This document shows, piece by piece, positions 49,710 through 60,869 of a stretch of 64,000 bases of DNA (position 1 is the first letter of the stretch; the number at the start of each line of letters is the position of its first letter). The notes beneath the pieces were generated by a model that saw nothing but the letters and a program-made list of their open reading frames with translations, was not told the DNA's origin and did not search any database. Location: NCBI GenBank assembly GCA_013396525.1, contig VWYX01000352.1, forward strand, positions 558,759 through 622,758. The letters are read 5' to 3'. Origin of the DNA: Chaetorhynchus papuensis (taxonomy: Eukaryota > Chordata > Aves > Passeriformes > Rhipiduridae). A program made the translations under genes and the position numbers.

Positions 49710-52700
49710 ATATTATGCAGTGTTGATACATCAATCTTTAAATTACAGTATTTTTAAGGAAACTTTAATTTTATGTATTACGTGTTGTTTACAACCTAGA
49801 TGTCACTGCAAAACTGATTCACAACAGAAAGAAAAGGAATAATTGCTTGGACTAAAATAATACAGCAAAGACCTCAGGTGCGATTTCCTTAAAAATCCAT
49901 CACATTTTGCTTTAAAATATCTAATGCTAATATTTTGGTCGAAAACGTATGCTGTAATTAGCTAGAACTACATAGTAAAATAACTTCTTAAAGAAGTTTC
50001 AAAAGCTACTTTTTTTTTTAATCAGCTGAAATATGTAGATAATGTGTTGTTTTGATTGCCTATAATATTTAGCCTTCATCAGCTGCACAGAGATTTGCTG
50101 TGATTTAAAATCCCTACAATTTCAGCTAACAACATGGAGTTTCTTTGGAAGAAGGAAAACATTTTAAAATAGCAATTACCACCATAATTGCAAATAGCTG
50201 GAAGTTTTTGAATTTTTGATGGCCTGATTCTAGGCTTGATTTGCAACATCGTTCTTGATTGCATTCCTCTGTAAATCTTCTGTTGACATTTAGGGTTTGT
50301 TGTGGGGTTTTTGTTTGTTTGTCTTGTGGGGTTTTTTGTTGTTGCTGTTGTGTTTTGGGTTTTTTTGTTTGGCTTGGTTTTTGTATTACCAACATTGGTA
50401 GAAACCATCATCTGAATACTGGGGAAAGAGTAAGTGAGGAGAATAAGGAAGGATGAAGTTAAAGAATTAAAGGTCTTCCACATGGATATTCCACCTTTTT
50501 CCAAAATGCTTGCAGAATATATTCCAAAGGGTTCTTCTAAGCAGATTTCATAAAGAAGTTATCAAGTATTTTTAGTGGGAATTAAAATATCAATAATTGT
50601 CCTAATAGATTCCTTTTAACTGCTACTCTTTATTTCATTTCACTTCAGAAGGGAAACAAAACAAAACTAGATCATCAGCTCCAGCTCCCTCCTGTCTGCT
50701 TCCAATTCAAAGGAAGGGAGTTCTTCCTCAGGCTGAATAGCCATAATTTTAAAAGCATACTGCATATCCATACATAACTTTCCCTTGATCAAGTTTTTGG
50801 AAAATCTAATTGCTTGGTACCAACCATTGCATTGATAAGAACCATAGTAATTACAATTAGCAGAAGGAGATCTGTGAAAGGTTTCACAGTATTTTGAAAG
50901 GACTTTTGTATCACTAATGGCATGCAGTTCGGAAAACTCTTCCATATTTGATAGTACTTCATGAATTTGTATTTTTGCTTCTCAGAGAGAGCAACTACTC
51001 ATGGAGTAGTGTAGGCCAATTTAGCAAGGGCAACAACTGACTATTCCCAGTGTTCATAATACAGATTACAAAAAAATATCAATATACATGTAGAGTATAC
51101 ACTACATTTTACACTATTTCGGTATTTAATAACCATGGAGGGACTGAGGAAAATCATAGAATGACTAAGGGCATGTCAGAGACAAAGAATAAAGTGTTTT
51201 GGGACGCACAGTGTGATGAGTCATCTTTTATGACTGGTTAAATTCTAAAAAAAATCCTTTCATTCTCGTTTTAAAACTCTATTTTTTAAGCACATTCACA
51301 TTTTTATGTATTTGCCCTTCAGACATTTTAGGATTGTCTGATGGAATAAGACAAAAATGGCATCTTTCAGAAAGTGAAGTTTCAGTGTCAATATCTTAAA
51401 TATTTTCCTTCTTTCTTTTGTAAAGTTTCATGTGAGTGAAATTCAAAGGCTGAAGAAACTTTTTTTAATTGCCTCACATTCAGATTTGTATACTGCATGT
51501 GACTGATTGAAAATCAGTTTTTTGTTTACCTTTACCTGCAAGGACAGGAACTTACAGATTTTTAAGTCTGCAGTGGTAAATTTGAACAAAATTTTGCTCT
51601 CTGTAACATTTTGTAACTGTTTTTAGTATTTGTCCAAAAACTGTTAATGAAAAAACAGACAAAGAATATCCCACCTGTTTTGAAAGTAATGCCATTATAA
51701 GCCAGGTATGGTAATTATTTTCTTCAGGGTTATGAAATTTACTGAGCATATGGCAATTTACATTTACTTAATTACATGTAGACTTAATTAATTGGTAAGT
51801 TTACCTGTATGTTTACTAACATTTGCTCTTCTTAAAAAAAAAATCAACATGTTAAGGGTTAACATTAGAGCACAATAGAAATATGTTCTTTGATAGGAGA
51901 AAGTATATTAAAAAATCCTAGTCATGGGTACTTCTTACTACTGTACATATTTCTAAAAATTCAAAGGAGCAGCCTAAAAGGTTTAAATAGTTTAGCAGCT
52001 GGTAGTGGATGTCTATGGAAGGACTTTCAGGAATCACATATTTTCTAAACTGTTGCTCTTAAACGTCTGAAAATAGGTATTTTAAAATTGGACTGCTGTC
52101 TAATGCCCAGAACATAGGCTCTCAGTGGAGTGTATGGCCCCTCATAAATTTATTTTGTAAGAAGTAATAGATAATTCACCAAAAGTTTGAAAAAGCCCCT
52201 TTAAATATACCTAAATTCATTGGGATTATATAAAAGAGGCAACCCTTCCTATAGAAAGAGATCATGCATTTGTACCAATTACAACAGTTACAAATAATGG
52301 AACAGATGTAAGAGAGTACATTTAAGGATCACTAAATTCTAAATGTCCTCATGATCAGATCACTACTCGCTTTTTTCTGGTTTTTTGTTTGTCTTTTTTT
52401 AATAAAGAGGAAATAATAATGAAGGGATTTTTTTTTCCAAGGAACATTTCCAGAGAATCCCAAATAAGATTTTCTTATGCTTTACTCATCCATAAAAAGC
52501 TTATAAAGCATGTTGCAATCATACATGATTTTCTTCTTTTAGTCTCCTATATCTATGTAGTTTTCAATCTTTTCTTCTTTTGTTTTCATAATTTTATATA
52601 GGTTTCTTTTAGTTTATATGAATATACAGTATCTGATAAAATGGGATCCAGATGGTAATGAATTTTTCATACTAGATAATAAAAAGTAATATAATACCAC

Positions 52701-52780
52701 CAGTAACATGACAGAGCCCTCAGTCTAAACTGTTAATTCCTCTTTTCCTTGAAAAAGGTGCACTGTATCAACTTTAATAA
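49710..52780. other. Unique sequence, no recognised gene
   Basis: No gene was confirmed. A 92-codon minus-strand frame at 50945-50667 (open for 104 codons) looks coding-like in composition and ends in ELEADRRELELMI, but no family was recognised. The 141-codon minus frame at 50079-50504 owes its length to the G/T tract at 50293-50384, which lacks stops on the opposite strand. A possible tiny CR1 tail ('aatcatagaatgactaagg') is at 51154-51172. Confidence 0.45.
50293..50384 (-). repeat. A/C-rich low-complexity tract (minus strand)
   Basis: The plus strand is almost purely G and T (GTTTG, GGGGTTTTT units), so the minus strand is the same A/C class as 1810-1930. It accounts for the glutamine-, threonine-, lysine- and proline-rich chance frames opposite. 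Confidence 0.85.
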
Positions 52781-53060
52781 TGTGAGAGATGCATTTTGTT
52801 ACTTAATGCCCTCCGTGGACAACTATACACAATTAATTCACCACCCAATTACAAAACTGGGACATTTTCCAGCTCCTTTGCCTGCAGACCACGCCAGGGC
52901 CACAGTCCTCTTGGCTCTCTTCACGGAGATCTTTGTAACGCCCTGCGTGTGCAGCAAGGCAACTTTACTTTTAATAACATCCAATCAGCCTGCCGAATCA
53001 AATTATTGTCTCAGTGACAAGTCATAAAGACAGCTTGAACACACTGTGAATCAGCAGTAA
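52780..53060. promoter_or_regulatory. CpG-retaining block, likely conserved noncoding element
   Basis: This repeat-free block is less AT-rich than its flanks and keeps several CpGs ('ctccgtgg', 'ccacgcc', 'tcacggag', 'taacgccctgcgtg', 'gccgaatc'). It also has an inverted CCAAT-related 'atccaatcagcc' followed by 'aaattattgtc' and 'cagtgacaagtcat'. Two overlapping open frames (92 and 73 codons) cross it, but neither has splice sites or domain signatures that convince. I regard it as the best conserved-element candidate in the window. Confidence 0.3.
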
Positions 53061-56000
53061 TAACTGGTCTCTTGAATATTTTTTTGCCATGCTATGAACT
53101 TTGTGCCTCAAATGAGCACATCCCAACCATACTTCAGAAAGATCAGGCACAGCCACTTCAAAGCCCAGTGACTGCCATATAGTCATGCTGTAAGAAAGAC
53201 CAGTTCATATCCACTTCCTCAGAATTCCTCACCAATACACCTTATTAATGTGCTTAAATCACATGCTTTGTGAGGCAAATTTGTGTAGGTGAATTTGTAT
53301 TTAGGTTAGTAACAGTTAGGATGCAGTCACAGACTTTCCTTCAAATAATCCACGTAAGAAATATTCATATCTTCTTTTGATCTTACCAAAAAATTTCCTT
53401 CTGTTGTCATGACAGAAATTGTCATTCAATTTTAAAACTTATTCTATGAGATATCACAGACATTCACATATTTTTATATGTCCATTTCAAAAAAAGGAAA
53501 TACCATGTCTAAGCTTCTGAAAAAATATTAGTCCCTATATAATTTTTTCATGGTTTTTTCCAGAAGTTGTTTTCTTTCTTGAAGTTCTTAAGCAGTTCAT
53601 AATGTGATTTGTAATTTTCTTCTATAAATTGCATGTCTTCTAGGACATGAATGTGAAAGACATAGAAATTAGTATTTTTTATTACTGAGCTGTTTCTTTC
53701 CATCATAGAAGGAGAAAGAGACATTTTTGGCCAAAAGTCAACATTACAAATAGTTTAAATGTGAACCCTAGAGAAGGGAAAAAGCTTGCTGGCAGGTTTC
53801 TTAAAAAGACATCTTCCTAGGTAAATTATTTCTTTGTTGGTCTTTAGCACAGAATAGTGTAGGTTCCAAACAGCATCCCTGCATATTCTCTCCTGTCCTT
53901 CCCAGACAAAATTGAGTCTAAGATAAATTATTATCTTTTTTTTATAGATAAGAATAAGATCAAACTTTAAAATGCCATGAAATCAAGAGGATTTTGTAAT
54001 GAGGCTACAATCCAATGTCGCTTTCCTTAGGCAGGACTAAAAAATCAAATTAGAAAATTTATTTTTCCAAAGAAATAACAAAAGATTCACTCTCATCTTT
54101 ATAACTTCTAATGGGCACAGTAGACCACTCACACATAAAGTAGTCAAGATTGCTCTCATGATAAATAAAAAAGTAATTTAAAGTGATAATTTATATCAAT
54201 ACACATATTTGGATAAAATAAAAAGGAAAGAGTAAGATTTACAAATAAAGTGAAGTATCTGAAGTGGGACTTGGATCGAATAGTGAAGATCTAAAAATAT
54301 ATACACAAATCCATAAAGCTTTTATCACTAATCACTAAGTCTCCTAACATCCTGCTTCCATGCATCTCTAAAGGCACACCAGACAAAACAAAGTGAGGAC
54401 TTTGTTACCTAAACCTGACTTAAATTCTCAGACTAAAAAGTTCCCTGATGTATCTTCACTGGAGCAAACAAGTTTCCTTAGCAGGCATTCCAGAAGGAGC
54501 CCTGGCACCTGACCTGCTGTGAGAGATTCCCACTGCAGTTCTCCGTGTATCAAACTTTTACTATGCAGCGAGGAGGCTCCCATAGTCTAAGTGCTTTCAC
54601 AGCTCCAGCTCCCTGAATAAACTCTCACAAGCATATTCAAAACAACCCTAAAAGCTTTCAACTCAGCAGCCATGGGAGATTCTCTTTTCGGCAGCAAAAT
54701 GTGAGTTATAGCGCTGGCATTTCGCTCATCAATACCAGTCATTTATTTCCAGATGAGTTTATTTTTTGGGCTATTATCAACATATCCTATATTATTCATA
54801 GACAATAAAAATAGCATTTAGGCTTAATGGGAACAGCATACTTACGGGATATGAATTAACTATTGAGAAGAAAAATACTATTGCTGACAGAATTCCCCAA
54901 CACTTCCCCTCACAAAAGGCACTATCAGCATATGCAGAGAAGCTCAAACAGATTCCACACTGCTAATATGGAACCAGTTTATCCCGCAAACACACAGTGT
55001 CCCCTGCTGTGATGAAAGGAGACATGCCCAACACATTAAAGTTGTGCTGAACAAAGAAAGAGGTTTTAAGAAAAGACCCAATTGTTATAAAAGTACAATC
55101 CTAACAGCTCAAATGATTACCAGGAAAAGCAATACAGCCTTGATATTTAAATTCACCCTCAATTTGATAATGAAAAAAAAAAATGCATAAGAAGGAATCA
55201 GTGTCATATAGTGAAAATTATATTATTTGCTGATGAAAGTAACCATCATAAGTCAAACAACCAAGATTTTCATAACCATCTTCAGTCATTTCTCAACACA
55301 CAAATCTGCAACTTGTCTGCAAGTGCGTACCCCTGCCATACAAACAGAAATTACTTCAGCTGCTCACTGAATTAAAGTCTCATGTAAACACTAAAATACA
55401 TTGGTTAAGGAGATGTCTTTCAACACATTGAAAGTGTACATCAAGCAAACATCACAAGGAAATGAGATAGAGAGACAAAAATAATTTTAAATTTCAATAT
55501 ACCATCCTGTTGAAATAATCAGGAAAAAACCCTATAAACTAAAAAAAATTCATATATATATGGTCAGTAATTCTAAAACACTCCCAATGTTTTTATAGTG
55601 ATTTTGCAATTTTTAGTACAAATTTTCTAATAATTATGACCAGAGGGGTTCTTTTAAGCTACACTGCAAAAAAAAATTCACTTCTCAAACTTTCAATTAT
55701 CTAATTGCAAAAATGTCAGAATTCATTCTCAAACTAAATTAGGGATCTTCTAAGACTAATACTTCATGCTACTGCCACTTCTCATTCCAAGCATAAATTA
55801 TTTCTATTGAAAAATAATTTTGATGGAGAATTCCAAATTAAGTCCTACCATCAGCTCTTCTGGAGCTGAGAATAAATTTTAATTGTAAAGCTCAATGTGT
55901 TAATATAGTCTTTCCTTAAAAATTATTCATTTTCATAGAAAAAGAAGAAAACCACTAAGCCATAAAAATCTACCAATAATATTTTTCAATTGAAAAAATA

Positions 56001-56720
56001 CTTTTTCCATCGTGTTGCTTTTTTTTTCTACTTCAATTTAGAAAAAAAAAATTCAAAAAATCAATATATTTGCCACCTCTGCAGAAATTCTACATCTGAT
56101 AATTTGTGCAAACTAAGCCCACTGAATGTATCCAGCTCAAACTTTTCGACTTATTTATATCTGACTTTTTTTAACCTTGTTTTTCCTATTCTGTGCAGCG
56201 CTGCAGGTCTTTAGAAGAAAACAGTCTTCAGAAAAAGGTGGAATATATGCTCATTATTAAATACCTTCAGCATGACATATAGTGATATCTATCAAGCATA
56301 AGAAGCCAAACAGTAAGAAATGTTACCACAAACTAGCCCTGAGAACATATTAACCTAATTAATTAACTGAAGATAAGTCTCTACACAGCTGTTCAAGAAG
56401 TTCAAGTAGTTAGAGGAGCATGACACACTGGAAACAAGAGATGCATTCCTTCTTATCTTGCTGCCTTGGAGTTTGTGTTACTGTTGCACATTTCCAGGAC
56501 TGCGCAGCTTTGCCAGTTCTGACAGTCATATCTGATTCTTGGTTTTGCCTCAGCAAAGCTGTGGTAACCCATAAGTAACCTTCTTCCCCAGTTTCCTACA
56601 AGGGTCTGCTTCTTGCTCCCTGGTGACACCAGTGGTGGCCTCATTGCCTCGGTGTCTGACTGTTCAGGCAGCACTTGCTGCTCTAGCAGCTGCTCCTGTC
56701 TCCTCAGGGAAACCTCAGGA
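53061..56720. other. Unique sequence, no recognised gene
   Basis: No gene was recognised. The part at 54660-54900 has CpGs ('ttttcggcagc', 'tagcgctgg', 'ttcgctc', 'ttacggg') and long T/A words and could be conserved. A minus-strand frame at 56740-56453 (about 90 codons, beginning TLPEVSLRRQEQLLEQQVL) is Q/E-rich and coding-like, but lacks a clear acceptor or donor. Confidence 0.4.
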
Positions 56721-57010
56721 AGAGTCTATTGATTCAGCTAATTCATTTTAGGATAGCAAACGATTTTAATGGAGGAAAGATTTGTCATGATATGCACGCT
56801 CAGTCTGATTGGGGAATGGATTAAGGCCCCGTTATCAAAAAGAGACTGCTTTCAAGAAAACCTTTTTTTAAATGGCGTGACCCAAATTCACTGTCCAGAA
56901 AGTGTGGATGACAAGGCTTTCCCTTTGCCTGAGCAATGATTTCATTGCCCTATCACTAACAGCTCTGTTTTCATGTGATCAAGAAAAGGAGACATTTCCA
57001 GCTTTAGAAT
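56720..57010. promoter_or_regulatory. Possible conserved noncoding element
   Basis: Repeat-free sequence with 'ttaaggccccgttatcaaa', 'aatggcgtgacccaaattca' and 'agcaatgatttcattgccc', mixing T/A runs with retained CpGs. The block ends where an old CR1 fragment begins. Regulatory potential is inferred only from composition. Confidence 0.2.
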
Positions 57011-57069
57011 GGAACATATACTAATTGCAGGAAGACTAAACCAATATCTTTCTTTTAATAAGATAACTG

Positions 57070-57275
57070 ATGTGCTTGAGGATACATATCCATCTGGATT
57101 TCAGCAAGGTATTTCATAAAACACCACATGTGAAAAGGTTGGTCAAAGCTGAACACACTTAGGCAAGCAGTGAAATTGAATGGTATATAAGGATTGGCTA
57201 AAGAAGAAATGGCAAGAGGTTGTTCTGAAAGGTAAAACATCAGGCTGAAAGACAGTTACCAACCAAGATGCAAAA
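57070..57275 (+). mobile_element. Old CR1 LINE reverse-transcriptase fragment
   Basis: The plus strand contains 'ctggatttcagcaaggtatt' followed by 'aacaccacatg', matching the CR1 reverse transcriptase DFSKAFDTVPH region (here DFSKVFHKTPH). It continues with 'aaggattggctaaagaagaa' and 'atggcaagaggttgttctga', the NWL...QRVVVNG region, and 'catcaggctg'. Frames shift and stops occur. The fragment lacks the later VPQGS and YADD parts, so it is a short, strongly diverged remnant of similar age to the copy at 1.5-2.4 kb. Confidence 0.7.
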
Positions 57276-60200
57276 TTTCACACAAGTTATTTATAAATTG
57301 GAAACTAAAAAAAAATAGATTGGAAAAGTAAATAAGTTTCTTTTAGAAAGTCCAAGAGAAGATTTCTATCAGAAAAAAGCAAACATTTCTAAGATGGACT
57401 TTGCTAACTTTATGACGCTAATATGAGAAAATTGGAGACCAAGAAGGTCCCCATTGGTATTGGGTTTCCAAGTTTGTCACTCCTCCTATTCTGTTGGGGT
57501 CATTGGGCCAGTTGGTGAGCCAGATTTATATATTCTTTTACCAAATTCTGTTCTCTTAACCATCAGTGTATCACCACATTCTGAATGTAGCCCATGCTTT
57601 CTTAACACATTTATCCCTAAGTTCCCTGATTTGAATTCCTCAAACTAATAGTCTTAGAACTTATCACCCATGATCCATTATAATAAGGCCCCTCGCTCTC
57701 AAAAGTCCATTTAAGCCATTTTCAGTGAAAAAGTAATCAGTGAATTCCTTCACCACCTCTAGCTTTATTATTGTAACTGTCCTCCTCTCATTCTTATTAG
57801 TTGCCCTTCTCGATTTTTCATCATTTCCCCCTGCTTTGCTGGTTTTTTTCTTAATACTTATTAATATTTGTTAACACTGTTTTCCTTAGCAAATATGAGG
57901 AATGCCAATGGCAATGGCTCATTCTTTTACATACATTACCTGCCAGATTCACAGTTCAACTTTTTTTAAAAAAATATTAACACTACAGATTTGGGAGAAA
58001 CTAAATAAATCAGAAGTATATATAAGCCTTTCTCCTATGCCCTTGCAAACCTGAAAAAAAAAAAAAAAAGCACTAAAAATTTAGTGGAGCACAAAATTAG
58101 GGGGTAAATATTCTGGTACTGTACTCTGCATTTGCATATTCTGGGTTTATCTGAAGTTCATCATGCCTATTTCTGGACTTACTGTATATGAGTAAGACAT
58201 GTATAATCAACCCCTAAACCAAATTTCTTTCCTGCTCCGTGGGCAGGTGTTCTGCAGGCAGCTGGTTCAGCATGTGAACTGAAAATTAAAAAATATCCTT
58301 ACCTTTTAGGTGGATCTGTGATAAGGCTTTGCTCTGCTGGAAATTGCTCTCATAGACATCATGCACAAGCCTTACAGGCTGAGAGACCAGTACCTAATAA
58401 AAAATTCAAAGTCACTGCACGTAATAGGTAATGAAGTGCTGGTTCTAGGCAGCAGCACAGGAACTTCAGGTGTTTGCTTAGTATTCACTAAGCATATTCC
58501 GAAATAGTCCATGCACATTTTCAAAAATTTCTTTCACATAATGCCACACTTTTTTCGATCCTATAAAAGACATTTGTTCAATAATATCCACTAAGTAGCT
58601 GGGCCTGGGGAAAAGGTATCATTTGCACAGGAGTATTAGAAAGACATTTAGTAGAAAATGACGTGTCATTGAATGCAACGTTCCAGAATACTGTAAGGCA
58701 AAGCAAATTAATGTTTCCATTACTCATATTTCATTTGCAAAAGAGAATTTGAATTATTAATTTAAACACATTCAAAGCCTAAATAATGCAGACAGAAACA
58801 CATGAAGAGGTTAACATGCAATGATCATATACATACATTAAAAAATGGAGTGTAGTTAGTGACCTTCTGAAAAAGTAAAATAACACACAAATAAAATAGA
58901 AGATATGTTGTGGTTTTAACAACCAATTTTTTTTTTTACATTTCTAGTCACTTAGTTTTCAGAATTTTTTGCCACCTAGCTGTGATGTACTGTAAACTTC
59001 TAATGGATGGTTAAGTACAGAAAAACTGAAATACAAGGTGAAGAAAAAAATAAAACTATATAAGTAGGAAAACTATAGTCTGAAAGAAATTGGGCTGTAC
59101 TGAGACTCCCACCTTTTAAGAACAATAAAACCTAAATGTATGGTTCAAAATTCTAAAGGTCTTTAAAATAGTCATTCACTCATATAAATATATACATTGG
59201 TTTGGTTTCTAGAAAGATGTTTTTATATAAAATAGCTTCCTGACAAAATGATTTCACAATATTGAAAAATAATATCTAAAAGAGTAAGCTGGATCTGTCA
59301 TTCTAACTCCATTGGAACAGTCTCTTCCTTGGTAAGAAACCCTCTAACACTGTAAGTCTCCTTTGCACTCTGTGAGCAGTGTGGATGGACATGGTCTTAA
59401 AATATCTTTAGGACAATGTATAGAGCACACCTCACTTCTTCATAATCCATACTAAAATATACGTAGACTCTGGCGTAATTCTGTTCCCCTTACACAAAAT
59501 TTGGAGATCCAGGAACTATTTGTCTCCTCCCAGAATGCAATGAACCTTCTCATTGTTTTCTTGTGCTCTTCTATAAGCAAGAAATTTAACGAAATACACA
59601 AATGTGCATGTGTGTCCATGTGGATGTGTCTGAGTGCACCTCAATGGAGAGAAAAGCTCATAGCAAAAAACTAGGAAGGAAATTAGGAAGAAAAATTAGA
59701 ATTGATTTGGCCTAAAAATATTCAGGCAACAGAAGGACTGTTCTTAAACTCTTGGATTGCTTTCCAGCGTCCAGTACTATTCCTCACTTCTCAAGGGAGA
59801 GTGGAAGAATTGCCTATCTTTCTTGAGAGGTAGAGCACTGAAAGACAGGTAATGACCATTCTGATGCAAGATCATAATACCACAAACTCTGAAAACTTGA
59901 CATGTAATTTAAGCAATAATTTCAGGGATGTGGATCTTGTAAAATGGTTATGTTCCCCCATCTTACTAGGACATCTTTCAGCACTGAGATAACCCTGATG
60001 TACACACAGGTAAGACTCATACAGAAGAAATGCCATGAGAGAGAAAAACAGGAGAAAATGCAACATATCCATCAACAATCAAACATGGGCCAGGCACAAG
60101 AAATATTCCCAAGCCAGTTCAAATACAGGTAGAGCACTATTGTAAGTCTATTTTTGCATGCCCGTTTAAATTCTGTAAGCCTCCATAAATGCAGTTATCA

Positions 60201-60825
60201 TTACCATTGTTGCCTTATCATTCTCAGTGATTGCTCTCTTTCAGTCAAGTACAAAGGCAGGCTGAATATAAATGTTTTGTCATAAAACTGCTATTCAAAC
60301 AATAAAAAGGGTTATAATAGTACTAAAAAAAATCACCCCCAGGGCTGCAGCACATACTGGTAGTATGCATATTCAGGCAGCACAAAGCAGTTCTAGTCAC
60401 ATACTTCTACCCATAGGAACCCTTCCACTGAATCCGCACTTAATATCAGTGTGTTCCCAAAAATGATCCTGGTATTACCAGGTAGTCAAGACAGATGAAA
60501 CATTTTGGAATGTCATTCAATTAGGGGAACGCAGTTTAATAATACTGTGAATTTGTGTTGAATTCAGCAAATATCAACAAATTTAGTTAAGGTCTTTAAT
60601 TTTTAAAAAGAAAAATGCTTCAATTATGTTTTCTGCCTTTATCCAAAAATGTTTTTGTTGGTCCCAGATCTAGCCATGTAGTGCCACCCAGGGGCCAACC
60701 GCAACATTCTTCAACACTGCCATCTTGCCAAATAGCCTCAAAAAAGCATTATGCAATACACCCCAGACTGTCTTCTGCACAGGCTTGAGTATTCTTTTTA
60801 AAATGTCTTAGATGTTATATAGTAT
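57276..60825. other. Unique AT-rich sequence, no recognised gene
   Basis: No gene was recognised. A run of 16 A is at 58054-58069 and a GT-rich degenerate patch is near 59600-59640. Short open frames look random. Confidence 0.5.
58054..58069 (+). repeat. Poly(A) run
   Basis: Sixteen consecutive A residues. No retrocopy body, polyadenylation signal or target duplication was recognised beside it. Confidence 0.95.
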
Positions 60826-60869
60826 CTTTTTTTATTCCATTTTTTTTTCTTTTTTTTTTTTTTTTTTTT
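60826..60869. repeat. Poly(T) tract
   Basis: A T-rich stretch ending in 20 consecutive T at 60850-60869. It could be the poly(A) tail of a minus-strand retrocopy whose body lies to the right, but no AATAAA signal is seen just inside and no body was recognised. A simple homopolymer expansion is the simpler reading. Confidence 0.9.

Noticed and set aside
50079..50504. Longest open frame in the window (141 codons, minus strand)
   Set aside because: Its length comes from lying opposite a G/T-only tract, which cannot supply stop codons on that strand; the translation is low-complexity (K, T, Q, P, N).
50667..50980. Minus-strand frame of 92 codons (104 from the preceding stop), coding-like composition
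   Set aside because: No recognised family and no convincing acceptor or partner exon. At about 37% GC I estimate several frames of this length by chance in 64 kb, so it is not annotated as a gene; a protein search would settle it.
51154..51172. Possible minimal CR1 tail
   Set aside because: Only about 18 bases resemble the CR1 end and the following sequence does not continue the match.
56453..56740. Minus-strand Q/E-rich frame of about 90 codons
   Set aside because: No good acceptor or donor and no recognised domain; it is compatible with chance in a locally GC-richer patch.
60850..60869. Poly(T) run read as the tail of a minus-strand processed pseudogene
   Set aside because: No polyadenylation signal is next to it, no recognisable gene body lies to the right and no target duplication is seen. 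Processed pseudogenes are also rare in birds because CR1 does not mobilise poly(A) RNAs efficiently.
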